A DNA stretch of 26,384 bases from DATKCA01 sp035544675 (GTDB lineage: Bacteria > Acidobacteriota > Thermoanaerobaculia > Gp7-AA8): the NCBI GenBank assembly GCA_035544675.1, contig DATKCA010000048.1, positions 1-26,384 on the forward strand. Reading direction: 5' to 3'. The notes under the pieces are model-generated. The model searched no databases. It was given only the letters and a program-made list of their open reading frames with translations, and was not told where the DNA came from. How positions within the stretch are numbered: the stretch's first letter is position 1; every line of letters begins with the position of its first letter. The translations under genes and the position numbers were made by a program. Shown piece by piece: positions 1-7,640 of this stretch.

Positions 1-2
1 CG

Positions 3-509
3 CTACGCTCGGGATGACACCATCTCGTCCACCACCGGCCAGGCGCTGGCGCGCCACTGCTCCGACATGAGCAGGCCGGCCGACGCGAGGTACAGCGCGA
101 TGTCGCGGCGGTCGAAGCGGCCGTCCATCTCGCGGACGGCGTCACGCATCGCCGCGGCGTCCGGAGCGGTGTAGTCGTCCACCTCGATCGATCCGTTGTT
201 GTGCGGCACGTTCCATCGATCGAGGAACGCCGCCATCATCTCGTTGGCGTGATGGGTGTGGTACTGCATCAGCGCCATCTCCAGGAACTGGTCGAAGTCG
301 GGCGCGCCGATGCGCGAGGCCAGGAGGTCCGCCTTTTTGTCCGGCGGCATCTTCCGCAGCGTCTCGTCGCGGAAGTGCAGTGCGCGCGCGAGCTGCGCGG
401 TGGCCATCATCTTCGACGACGGCTCGGCGTGTTTCCAGAACGCCGTCAGGATCGTGCGGCGGCGGTCGGTGTCGGCGAGCTCCTTGAGAATGCGTCGGGC
501 GTCCCACAT
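3..509 (-). CDS. Hypothetical helical protein (168 aa)
   Basis: I do not recognise this family. The complete reading frame begins at an ATG and ends in TAG at the window edge. The protein is mostly charged, amphipathic helix with no signal peptide, membrane segment or cysteine motif. It contains a His/Met-rich stretch (MQYHTHHANEMM, about residues 80-91) in mid-protein and an Asp/Arg-rich segment (DGRFDRRDIALYLASAG) near the C-terminus. GC-rich third positions and the lack of a competing frame with protein-like composition support it as real. It is divergent from the RDD gene with 89 bp between them. No Shine-Dalgarno is obvious. Function unknown; cytoplasmic location is inferred from composition. 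Confidence 0.6.
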   Translation of the reverse strand: MWDARRILKELADTDRRRTILTAFWKHAEPSSKMMATAQLARALHFRDETLRKMPPDKKADLLASRIGAPDFDQFLEMALMQYHTHHANEMMAAFLDRWNVPHNNGSIEVDDYTAPDAAAMRDAVREMDGRFDRRDIALYLASAGLLMSEQWRASAWPVVDEMVSSRA

Positions 510-565
510 GCAGGGGTCAGCGTATCAGGGCGCGAGCGGATCTCCTGAGCCGCGAGCGCACGGCG

Positions 566-591
566 TACAATGATCGCGCATCAACGGGAGG
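566..591 (+). promoter_or_regulatory. Candidate -10 box and ribosome binding site for the RDD gene
   Basis: TACAAT at 566-571 differs from the TATAAT consensus at one base. GGGAGG at 586-591 lies 7 nt before the GTG at 599 and decides that start. The hexamer 17 nt upstream of the -10 box is a poor -35 match, so the promoter is tentative; the ribosome binding site is convincing. Confidence 0.45.
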
Positions 592-598
592 GCGTCGC

Positions 599-1276
599 GT
601 GTTTTGTCCAGCTTGCGGAGTGAAAAACGAGCCGGGCACTCTGAAGTGCTTCGTCTGCAAACAGACGATCCGGCCACTGGACGCCCCCGGCCCGCTGAGC
701 GGGGCGCGGCCACGCACCATCCGGGTCGTCAACTCCGTCGAGTCGATCGGATCCGTGGGCGACCGCTTCCTCGCTCTGCTCTTCGATCGCGCCCTGCTCG
801 GCGCGCTCCTTCTCCTCGTGGCGGCGCTCCTGCAGAGTGAGAACCGTCCCAGTCTGGAGCGGCAGTTCGCGGGCATCCGCTGGATCGGCATCGGCGGCCC
901 GATCGCGCTGGCGCTGATCATCTTCCTCTACCACGTCGCCCTCGAGTCCGCCTTCGGCGCCACCCTCGGCAAGGCGATGCTGGGCCTCAATGTCCGCAAC
1001 GAGAGCGACCGCAATCGATTCATGGCCGCGGTCATCCGCAACGCCTTGCGGCCCATCGATGCGATCGCGCTGTACGCGGTCGCATTCTTCGTCGCCGTCT
1101 TCTCGCCCCGCAAACAGCGCCTCGGCGACCTCCTGGCGAAGACCATCGTGCTCGAGTACCGCATCCACCCGGCGGCACGGGCCATGTTCCTCTTCATCTG
1201 GGTGGCCCTGGTGGGCGGCTCGGTGTGGCTGGCCTGGACGTTCTGCCCGAGCTGTCTGGCCGTGCCGTTGCCGTAG
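599..1276 (+). CDS. RDD family membrane protein with N-terminal zinc ribbon
   Basis: This is an integral membrane protein of 225 aa. Residues 3-20 carry two CxxC pairs (C3/C6 and C17/C20), a zinc-ribbon knuckle. An RDD domain follows: a first helix around 58-78 containing the LLFDRALL core, a second around 95-115, then the family hallmark GATLGKAMLGLNV and a conserved RNALRPIDA segment. The signature PRKQRLGDLLAKTIVL follows a third helix. A fourth hydrophobic helix (about 192-213) ends in CPSC. RDD proteins are poorly understood; some are linked to ion or solute transport, but no substrate can be assigned. The GTG start is chosen because GGGAGG lies 7 nt upstream and the zinc-ribbon cysteines begin at residue 3. 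Confidence 0.85.
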   Translation: MFCPACGVKNEPGTLKCFVCKQTIRPLDAPGPLSGARPRTIRVVNSVESIGSVGDRFLALLFDRALLGALLLLVAALLQSENRPSLERQFAGIRWIGIGGPIALALIIFLYHVALESAFGATLGKAMLGLNVRNESDRNRFMAAVIRNALRPIDAIALYAVAFFVAVFSPRKQRLGDLLAKTIVLEYRIHPAARAMFLFIWVALVGGSVWLAWTFCPSCLAVPLP

Positions 1277-1293
1277 CCGTGGCCTGCAACTTG

Positions 1294-1427
1294 CTAATTA
1301 CTGAGGACCCCGAGCCATCCACGGATCGGCTCGCCAGCTGACTCCCAGATCAGCCCGCCATCGAACATGACCAACTCGCTTCCCTCGCCGGTGTACTGGC
1401 GAACCGTGTGCCCAAAGGAATCCGCGG
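1294..1427 (-). pseudogene. Possible gene remnant: protein-like C-terminus without a start
   Basis: The gap between the RDD gene and the receiver gene reads on the minus strand as about 44 protein-like codons ending in TAG at 1294-1296. The translation includes SFGHTVRQYTGEGSELV and then MFDGGLIWESAGEPIRGW. It has no start of its own and runs into the receiver gene's 5' end. Composition looks like the end of a folded protein rather than random antisense, so it may be a truncated gene left by a rearrangement. I recognise no family. The alternative is chance. Confidence 0.3.
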
Positions 1428-1811
1428 ATGAGCCTCGAACGTAGAGCGCTCGTCGTGGATGACGACGCCGGGATCCGCATCCTCGTCAAGCACATCCTCA
1501 GCCGCAACAACTTCACGGTCGATCTGGCTCGCGACGGAATTGAGGCGATCGAGAAGCTGGTGGTGAATGACTACGACGTGATCGTGCTCGACATCATGAT
1601 GCCGCGCATCGACGGGCGGGGCGTGGTCGAGTACCTGGAACGGTTTCAGCCCGAGAACATCGCGCGCGTCATCGTCATGACGGCGTTCGGAAGCAGCGCC
1701 TTCAACCGCGTCAGCCCGCCGGTCGGCCGCATCCTGGAGAAGCCGTTCGACATCGATCACCTGCTGCGGGAAGTGACCGAGTGCTGCTGGATGACTGGTT
1801 CGAGCGCCTAG
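1428..1811 (+). CDS. Stand-alone response regulator receiver (CheY-like)
   Basis: This single receiver domain of 127 aa has no output domain. The acidic pocket is D11/D12, the phospho-acceptor is D55 in VLDIMMP, the switch threonine is T85 in VIVMTAF and the conserved lysine is K105 in ILEKPFD. All catalytic receiver residues are therefore present, and phosphorylation by a histidine kinase or a small phosphodonor is expected. It would act in the cytoplasm by protein-protein contact. No histidine kinase is encoded in the window, so the partner is unknown. AAAGGA at 1414-1419 lies 8 nt before the ATG and supports this start. The C-terminal tail (ECCWMTGSSA) holds two adjacent cysteines. Confidence 0.9.
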   Translation: MSLERRALVVDDDAGIRILVKHILSRNNFTVDLARDGIEAIEKLVVNDYDVIVLDIMMPRIDGRGVVEYLERFQPENIARVIVMTAFGSSAFNRVSPPVGRILEKPFDIDHLLREVTECCWMTGSSA

Positions 1812-1826
1812 CTGCCCCCTCTCGTG

Positions 1827-1863
1827 TGTCATAATAAGAATTGGTCGGTCCGAGAGAGAGGGA
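1827..1863 (+). promoter_or_regulatory. Candidate extended -10 and ribosome binding site before the transglycosylase-like gene
   Basis: TGTCATAAT at 1827-1835 resembles an extended -10 element (TGN plus a one-mismatch TATAAT). GAGGGA at 1858-1863 sits just before the ATG at 1868 and favours it over an upstream TTG at 1841. No good -35 box is visible. Confidence 0.4.
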
Positions 1864-1867
1864 TCCC

Positions 1868-3115
1868 ATGTCACGCGATTGGCGCATCGCATTGCTTGTC
1901 TCATGGTTCGTTCTGCTGCTTTTCTGCGTGGCGAGTTTCTCCGCGGCACACAGGCCTGAGCCCATCGATCGCACGATTGCGGCACCGTCCGCGGTCGCAG
2001 TCGTCGAGCCGCCGCCCGATCCAGCTCCTCCTGCCGAGCCATCCCGGGCCGTCCCCACGCTCGGAGAAGTGGCGGCCGATCACATCGAGATGCGCGCCAG
2101 CGTTCTGGCCGGCGAGCTCGCCTCGATGTGGACGCGCAATCCCGACCAGCTCGTTCGCGTGATCCAGAACGCGTCGCGACAGGCATCCGGCTCGCCCTCC
2201 ATCACCCTTCTCCTGGCCATCGCGCATGCCGAGACCAACGGCAAGATTCTCGATGTCTCCGAGGCGGGTGCGGTGGGGCTGGCGCAGGCGACGCCGGTGG
2301 CCGCAAGGCAGGAGGCGTTCGACGGAAAGCTGTTTGTCACGCGCGACTACCTCATCGGCTCCCGCGCCTACATCATGAAAAAGCCGTTGGGCGACGCCGA
2401 CACGATCGCGTCGCTGATCGTGGAACGCGACGACGAGCGGACCCGGCGTAAGGCCAAACGGCTGCTGGCATCCGCGCTCGCGCTGCGGCTGGAAGGCGTC
2501 CACGAGCTCGACCTGCTTCTCCCCTACGCGACGCCGAGCTATACCGAGAACATCCAGCGCGCGAAGAAACACAACCTGGCCGTTCTGCGCGAGCTGGAGC
2601 GGCTTCTCGGCAGCGGCAGCCGCGCTGAGATCCGGTCCTTCCGAGATCAGGTTCGCCGCGAATATCGCGATCTGAAGCGCACGCAGGCGGATTCCTGGCG
2701 CCGCTACCAGCTCGAGCTGGCCGGCAAGCGCGATGCGCTTCTGGAAGAGCATTTCGGACGGCCTGCCAGCGAGGTCAAGAAGGAGCTGCCGTACGAAGCC
2801 GCCGAGTTCCTGGGCGAGGCGCTGGACGAGCGATTCTCGGCGCAGCGCATGGCCGAGTTCCTGGTGCGCCACCTCGAGCGCAAGGCCGAAGAGGCGCGCA
2901 GGCTGGCCCGGAAGAACGACGACGTCGAGGAGATGACCGCCGCGCTCTACAACGGCGGATCGCACAACGTGAAGCGGATGCTGGCCGGCCTCATCGCGTC
3001 GCTGCCCGAGACGCAGCGATACATGAAGAAGGTGCCCGCCACGCGCCGCCGCCTCGACGCCTCGATCGCATCGCTCTTCATGACACCGGTCGACGAGAGC
3101 GCAATATCTCGTTAG
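1868..3115 (+). CDS. Membrane-anchored lytic-transglycosylase-like protein with a large helical insertion
   Basis: This 415-aa protein has an N-terminal membrane anchor or uncleaved signal (residues 7-26) and a Pro/Ala-rich linker (about 35-62). The transglycosylase-like part starts with AIAHAETNGK, where E122 is the expected catalytic glutamate. It continues with SEAGAVGLAQATP (131-143), matching the family's GxxGLMQ/P motif. The second family motif, AALYNGG (358-364), comes about 240 residues after the glutamate. The region between (about 190-350) is strongly charged helix, so the domain appears interrupted. The likely role is peptidoglycan cleavage in the periplasm. The last 38 bp overlap the convergent desaturase gene. 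Confidence 0.75.
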   Translation: MSRDWRIALLVSWFVLLLFCVASFSAAHRPEPIDRTIAAPSAVAVVEPPPDPAPPAEPSRAVPTLGEVAADHIEMRASVLAGELASMWTRNPDQLVRVIQNASRQASGSPSITLLLAIAHAETNGKILDVSEAGAVGLAQATPVAARQEAFDGKLFVTRDYLIGSRAYIMKKPLGDADTIASLIVERDDERTRRKAKRLLASALALRLEGVHELDLLLPYATPSYTENIQRAKKHNLAVLRELERLLGSGSRAEIRSFRDQVRREYRDLKRTQADSWRRYQLELAGKRDALLEEHFGRPASEVKKELPYEAAEFLGEALDERFSAQRMAEFLVRHLERKAEEARRLARKNDDVEEMTAALYNGGSHNVKRMLAGLIASLPETQRYMKKVPATRRRLDASIASLFMTPVDESAISR

Positions 3116-4547
3116 CCACGAGCTTTCCGGACAACGCCGCCAGCGGAATCCCCGCGCCGGGATGCGTCGTCCCGCCGCAGAAGAACACACCTTCGAATCC
3201 GGGCTCGATGTTCTTCGGCCGCTTCATCATGGCCATGAGCGAGTCGGGCGCCTTGCCGTAGAGGCTCCCGCGATCGGCAAACGTGAGCTCGGCGAAGTCT
3301 CGTGGCGTGCGGCGGCGGATGACGTCGATCGACCATCCCGGCTCCAGCCGCCGCTGGACCGTGTCGATCACCCGCCTCTCGTATTCGTCCCAGTCCCAGT
3401 CGGTGCGGGCCGGCACGTTCACCATTGCGAAGAGCGCCGCCCTTCCCGCCGGAGCGACGGAGTCGTCGGTGAAGCTGGGGTTGTTGAGGTACACCGTCGG
3501 ATCTGACGGCGGCGTGCCCTCGCCGAAGATCTCGCGCCACTCCTTCGCCTCGTCGCTGGAGAAGAGGATGTTGTGGTGCACGAGGCTCGAGGAGTCGAGC
3601 TTCGCGCCGATCATCAGCACGAACGCCGAGGTCGATGGACGGAGGGAGTCGAGCCGCCTGGACATGCGCGCGGCGCCGGGCGCGGAGGCCAGAAACGTCC
3701 CCGCGGCCGTGGCCACGTCGGCGTTGACGACGAACGCGTCGCCGTCGATGGTCTCGCCGCTGGAAAGGTGCGCCCGCACGGCCCTCGATTCCGCGAAGTC
3801 GATGCGCGTCACGATCGTGTTCGGCCGGTAATCGCCACCGATGGAGCCGTATCGCCCGACCAGCTTCCGGGCCATCTCGTACAGACCGCCCTGAACGTAC
3901 CAGCGCCCCAGTCCGAATTCGAGAAAGGGGATGAGGGAGAAGATGGCGGGGGTGCGGGCGGGAGCGCAGCCTGTATAGAGCGCGATGAGGCGGGCGATGC
4001 GCCGGATCCGCTCGTCGCGGAACGTGTGCACGATCAGCGAATCGAGCTTCTGAAACGGGCGCGCGCGGAGGAACTGCAGCGGAGCGAAGTCCGTCTGAGG
4101 CAGCGATCGCCAGTCCAGCGGCGGCCCGTAGATGACCGCGTCCACGGACATCCGGTACCAGCTGGCCGCCTTCGAGAGGAAGCCGAAGAACGCCTCGACG
4201 TCCGGCGGCGACAGTCGCAGCAGCGACCGCGACATCTTCTCCATCGAGTCGCTCGTCTCGACCATCGTGCCGTCGTCGAAGAAGTAGCGGCAGTAAGGGT
4301 CGAGGCGCACCAGCTTCAGCTCGTCGTGAAACGACATGCCCGCCGCGGCGAACAGCTCCTCGAACACCTCCGGCATCGTCACGAGCGAAGGGCCGGTGTC
4401 GAACCGGTAGCCGTTCTCTTCGACGAGGTTCAGCTTCCCGCCCGCCAGCGCATTCCGATCGAGTAGGATTGTCGCCACACCGGCAGACTGAAGGCGGATC
4501 GCGGCGGAGAGGCCACCGATCCCTGCTCCGACGACGACCACTTTCAT
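3078..4547 (-). CDS. crtD: Carotenoid desaturase, CrtI/CrtD family (probable 1-hydroxycarotenoid 3,4-desaturase)
   Basis: This FAD-dependent carotenoid desaturase has 489 aa. It opens with the dinucleotide-binding motif VVVGAGIGGLSAA and GGKLN, followed by FDTGPSLVTMPEVFEELF, as in phytoene-desaturase-family proteins. It ends with FFCGGTTHPGAGIPLAALSGK, the conserved C-terminal FAD-contact region. It lies beside crtC and a second, more CrtI-like desaturase. The pair therefore fits the CrtI/CrtD division of labour, in which CrtD desaturates the hydrated end group made by CrtC. That assignment is inferred; a second phytoene or lycopene desaturase remains possible. Only 17 bp separate its ATG from that of divergent crtI. 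No Shine-Dalgarno is visible; TAGATT on the minus strand (4560-4565) could be a -10 box with a 12-nt leader. Confidence 0.75.
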   Translation of the reverse strand: MKVVVVGAGIGGLSAAIRLQSAGVATILLDRNALAGGKLNLVEENGYRFDTGPSLVTMPEVFEELFAAAGMSFHDELKLVRLDPYCRYFFDDGTMVETSDSMEKMSRSLLRLSPPDVEAFFGFLSKAASWYRMSVDAVIYGPPLDWRSLPQTDFAPLQFLRARPFQKLDSLIVHTFRDERIRRIARLIALYTGCAPARTPAIFSLIPFLEFGLGRWYVQGGLYEMARKLVGRYGSIGGDYRPNTIVTRIDFAESRAVRAHLSSGETIDGDAFVVNADVATAAGTFLASAPGAARMSRRLDSLRPSTSAFVLMIGAKLDSSSLVHHNILFSSDEAKEWREIFGEGTPPSDPTVYLNNPSFTDDSVAPAGRAALFAMVNVPARTDWDWDEYERRVIDTVQRRLEPGWSIDVIRRRTPRDFAELTFADRGSLYGKAPDSLMAMMKRPKNIEPGFEGVFFCGGTTHPGAGIPLAALSGKLVANEILRSRRPVS

Positions 4548-4564
4548 TCTGAATCGTCCAATCT

Positions 4565-6073
4565 ATGCGTAAACGAGTTGTCGTGGTCGGCGCCGGACTC
4601 GGCGGACTGGCCCTCGCGGCGCGCCTGCAGCACGGGGGCAACGACGTCGTCGTGGTGGAGAAGAACTCCTTCCCGGGCGGCCGCTGCGGGACGATCGACA
4701 CCGGCGGCTTCCACTTCGACACCGGCCCGACGCTCCTCCTGATGCCGGACGTCCTCTCCCGCTTTTTCACCGACGTCGGCGCGCGAATGGAGGACTACCT
4801 CGACCTGCGGCGCATCGACCCGAACTACCGGCTGCACTTCCGGGACGGGTCGTCGTTCGAGTTCACCAGCGACAGGGAGCGGATGAGCGAGACGCTGGAG
4901 CGGATCGAGCCCGGCGGCGCGAAGGCGTTCGCGCGGTTCATGGACGAGGCCGGCTACTGCTACCGCATCGCCCGCGAGAACTTCGTCGAGCGCAACTTCG
5001 TCACGGCCGGTCAATTCTTCACCGCGTCGAACCTGACACTGCTCTTCCGCATGCGCGCCCACCGCCGGCTGTATTCGCTCATCGGCAGCTACTTCCGCGA
5101 CGAGCGCCTCCGCCAGGCCTTCTCCTTCCAGACGATGTACCTCGGCCTCTCGCCGTTCAAGAGCCCCGCACTCTACACACTTCTGCCGTTCGCGGAGTTC
5201 GATGCCGGGATCTGGTACCCCACCGGCGGCATGCACCAGCTGGCCAGGGCGATGGTGCGCGTGCTGGAGGAGCGCGGCGGCGCGATCCGCTATGGCGACG
5301 CCGTGCGCCGGGTCGAGACGGCGGGCCGGCGGACCACCGGCGTGACGCTCGAGAGTGGAGAGTTCCTTCGGGCCGACGTCGTCGTCACGAACGCCGATCT
5401 TCCCTACGCGCGCGACACGCTCGTGCCGCAGACGGCGCGAAAGCGCAAATGGCGCTTCACCTCCTCCGGCTTCCTCATCCACCTCGGACTGAATCGCCGC
5501 TACGACAACGTGCCCCATCACTCCGTCGTGTTCTCCCGCGACTATGCGCGCTCCTTCCGCGAGATCTTCGAGAGCAGGATCGTTCCGGACGATCCCGCGT
5601 TCTACATCTGCCGTCCTACCGCGACCGATGACTCGGTGGCGCCGCCCGGTCACGACGTTTTGTACCTGCTCGCGCCGATGCCGCATCTGGGGGATGAAGC
5701 GGCGGTTCCCGGGGGGGCGGGTGAGGACGCCCGCGCTCCATCCATCAACTGGGAGGCCGCGGCGAGGGACCTGCGCGCGCGCATCTTCCGGCGGATGGCG
5801 GAGCTCGGCTTCGACGACCTAGAGGCGTCGATCGTGATGGAGCGGACGTGGACGCCGGTCGACTTCAGGAAAGTGCTCAATCTCGCTTCCGGCTGCGCCT
5901 TCGGCCTCTCCCACGACATGTTGCAGGTCGGCTATCTGCGGCCGCACAATCGGGACGCCAATCACGACAACCTCTACTACGTCGGAGCGAGCACGCATCC
6001 CGGGACCGGTATCCCGATGGTCCTCTTCTCCGCCGAGCTGGTGGAAAAGCGGATCCGCGAGGAGTGGCAATGA
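4565..6073 (+). CDS. crtI: Phytoene desaturase CrtI
   Basis: This 502-aa protein should desaturate phytoene, in steps, toward neurosporene or lycopene with FAD at the membrane. The N-terminus holds VVVVGAGLGGLALAARL and PGGRCG, then FDTGPTLLLMPDVL. The C-terminus has the CrtI signature RPHNRD, then LYYVGASTHPGTGIPMVL. It is first of a run of overlapping plus-strand genes and shares an ATGA with crtB. Residues 377-393 (DEAAVPGGAGEDARAPS) look like an in-frame insertion between the conserved PMPHLG and INWE segments. The DNA there is a hairpin repeat that also occurs in crtC. No Shine-Dalgarno precedes the ATG; the next in-frame start would remove the FAD-binding motif. Confidence 0.88.
   Translation: MRKRVVVVGAGLGGLALAARLQHGGNDVVVVEKNSFPGGRCGTIDTGGFHFDTGPTLLLMPDVLSRFFTDVGARMEDYLDLRRIDPNYRLHFRDGSSFEFTSDRERMSETLERIEPGGAKAFARFMDEAGYCYRIARENFVERNFVTAGQFFTASNLTLLFRMRAHRRLYSLIGSYFRDERLRQAFSFQTMYLGLSPFKSPALYTLLPFAEFDAGIWYPTGGMHQLARAMVRVLEERGGAIRYGDAVRRVETAGRRTTGVTLESGEFLRADVVVTNADLPYARDTLVPQTARKRKWRFTSSGFLIHLGLNRRYDNVPHHSVVFSRDYARSFREIFESRIVPDDPAFYICRPTATDDSVAPPGHDVLYLLAPMPHLGDEAAVPGGAGEDARAPSINWEAAARDLRARIFRRMAELGFDDLEASIVMERTWTPVDFRKVLNLASGCAFGLSHDMLQVGYLRPHNRDANHDNLYYVGASTHPGTGIPMVLFSAELVEKRIREEWQ
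5701..5739. repeat. Hairpin-forming interspersed repeat inside crtI
   Basis: Arms at 5717-5723 and 5728-5734 form a 7-bp stem (one G-T wobble) with an AGGA loop. The 23-nt core at 5714-5736 matches the reverse complement of 8042-8064 in crtC at 22 of 23 bases. A weaker adjacent dyad (CGG-TTC-CCG, 5703-5711) corresponds in position to the second hairpin of the crtC copy. It adds residues around 381-392 to CrtI without breaking the frame. Confidence 0.75.
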
Positions 6074-6969
6074 ACTTCGATGCATGCAGACGGATCACCC
6101 GCGAGAATGCCAAGAGCTTCTACTTCGCATCGTTCCCCCTGCCCCGGGAGAAACGCGACGCCACGTACGCGACGTACGCGTTCTGCCGCACGGCCGACGA
6201 CGTCGTCGACGACGCCCAGCCGGGCTCGGAGGATGAGGCCAGGCTCGAGCTGGGCACGCTCCGCCTGCTCCTGCGCGAGATCGAGAGCGGCGCCGTCCCC
6301 GAGCATCCGCTGTGGGGGCCGTTCGCCTGGGCTGTTCATCGATTCAGGATGCCGGTGGCCACGTTCGACTCGCTTCTCGACGGCATCGAGTCCGATCTGA
6401 CTCCGCGCCGCTTCGCCACGTTCGTGGAGCTGCGCGCGTACTGCTTCCAGGTCGCGTCCACCGTCGGGCTGTCGCTCTCGCACATTTTCGGATTCCGCGA
6501 GGACGACGCTCTCTCCTACGCCGCGAACATGGGCATCGCCATGCAGCTCACCAACATCGTCCGCGACATCGGCACCGACTACCGGCTCGGGCGCGTCTAC
6601 ATCCCGCAGGATGAGCTGCTCTCGTTCGGCGTCGATGAAGGGCAGATCGCCGCCGGCCGCGTGGACGACCGTTTCCGTGAGCTCCTCCGCTACCAGATCG
6701 CGCGATCGCGCGAGTACTACCGCCGCGCCTTTCAGGGCATCCGGTACCTCACCCGCGACGGCAGTCACTGGACGGCGTTCCTCATGGGCGACGTCTACCG
6801 CGCCATTCTCGACCAGGTGGAGCACAACGACTTCGACGTGTTTCGCCGGCGCGCCTCTCTGACGCTGGCCCACAAGGTCGCGCGCAGCGCACTCGCGCCC
6901 ATCAACTTCCGCCGCGACGTTCTGGCCGACACGGCGCCGGTCATCTCCCTGCCGGAGGAGAACGCGTGA
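6070..6969 (+). CDS. crtB: Phytoene synthase CrtB
   Basis: This 299-aa cytoplasmic or membrane-associated enzyme condenses two geranylgeranyl diphosphates to phytoene, the first committed carotenoid step. Both Mg-diphosphate binding motifs are present: the first in CRTADDVVDD (D43 to D47/D48), the second in TNIVRDIGTDYRLGRVYIP (D166 and D170). The AANMGIAMQLTN context is typical of squalene/phytoene synthases, and the length matches the family. The start at 6070 is chosen because it overlaps the crtI stop as ATGA. The longer in-frame opening from 5848 only reads through crtI in another frame. Downstream, its TGA overlaps the acyltransferase GTG. No GGPP synthase (crtE) is in the window, so substrate must come from another locus. 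Confidence 0.93.
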   Translation: MNFDACRRITRENAKSFYFASFPLPREKRDATYATYAFCRTADDVVDDAQPGSEDEARLELGTLRLLLREIESGAVPEHPLWGPFAWAVHRFRMPVATFDSLLDGIESDLTPRRFATFVELRAYCFQVASTVGLSLSHIFGFREDDALSYAANMGIAMQLTNIVRDIGTDYRLGRVYIPQDELLSFGVDEGQIAAGRVDDRFRELLRYQIARSREYYRRAFQGIRYLTRDGSHWTAFLMGDVYRAILDQVEHNDFDVFRRRASLTLAHKVARSALAPINFRRDVLADTAPVISLPEENA

Positions 6970-7640
6970 TCCGTGCGTACCAGCATCGATGGGCCGGCCC
7001 GCTCCTGGACCGGTACAACCACTACATGCTTCGCAAGGCGTTCGCGCGGCTGCGCGTTGCCGGCGTCGACTCCCTCCGCTCCATCACCGGCTCCGTCATC
7101 GCCGCGCCCAATCACAGCTGCTGGTGGGACGGCTGCGTCGATCTCTACCTGACGCGGGCGTTTCTGGGTCGCCGCAGCCTTCTGATGATGGGCGAGACCG
7201 AGCTCAGGAAGTACAGGCTCTTCTCGTCGCTCGGGATCTTCAGCCCCAACGTGCGCTACGTCATCGAGGAGCTGAAGAAGCATCCCGGGTCTGTCTTCTG
7301 GATCTATCCGCAGGGCGAGATGCTGCCCGCGCGCGCCCCGCTGGAGGTCCGCGAGGGCGCGCTGCTCATCAGCGAGAAGAGCGGCGCCCCGATCGTCCCC
7401 GTCGCCCATCGATACGAGTTCGTCCGCGACGATCATCCGGAAGTGTTCGTGCGCTTCGGCTCTCCCCTGGCGGGGCTGAAGCGCGGCGACGCCGGGACGC
7501 TCCGTTCGTCGATCGCATCGCTGCTGCAACGGGTCGACGACGACATCGCCGCACAGCGTTTCGAGGCCTACCAGCCGGTGCTCGTCGGCGCGGAGACGCG
7601 CAGCGAGCGCCTGCAGCGGCTGCGGGAGAACCGGGCGTGA
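6966..7640 (+). CDS. PlsC-type acyltransferase of the carotenoid operon (CruD-like role)
   Basis: This 224-aa enzyme belongs to the 1-acylglycerol-3-phosphate acyltransferase superfamily. The catalytic HX4D motif is H50 to D55 (NHSCWWD). A substrate-binding segment follows at YPQGEM (114-119), in place of the usual FPEGTR, and a GAPIVPVA segment at 141-148. Its place between crtB and crtC, with a glycosyltransferase behind, suggests it esterifies a carotenoid glycoside with a fatty acid, as CruD does for chlorobactene glucoside. That substrate is inferred; a phospholipid acyltransferase role cannot be excluded. The GTG start shares GTGA with the crtB stop, and its own TGA shares GTGA with the crtC start, so translation is probably coupled on both sides. 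Confidence 0.8.
   Translation: MIRAYQHRWAGPLLDRYNHYMLRKAFARLRVAGVDSLRSITGSVIAAPNHSCWWDGCVDLYLTRAFLGRRSLLMMGETELRKYRLFSSLGIFSPNVRYVIEELKKHPGSVFWIYPQGEMLPARAPLEVREGALLISEKSGAPIVPVAHRYEFVRDDHPEVFVRFGSPLAGLKRGDAGTLRSSIASLLQRVDDDIAAQRFEAYQPVLVGAETRSERLQRLRENRA

Noticed and set aside
1901..3190. 429-codon minus-strand frame opposite the transglycosylase-like gene
   Set aside because: The composition is low-complexity Arg/Leu/Gln and it has no motif; the plus strand encodes recognisable SLT motifs, a membrane anchor and a ribosome binding site.
5848..6069. Possible 74-residue N-terminal extension of CrtB
   Set aside because: It reads through the conserved end of crtI in another frame. The ATGA overlap at 6070 and normal CrtB length favour the shorter form.
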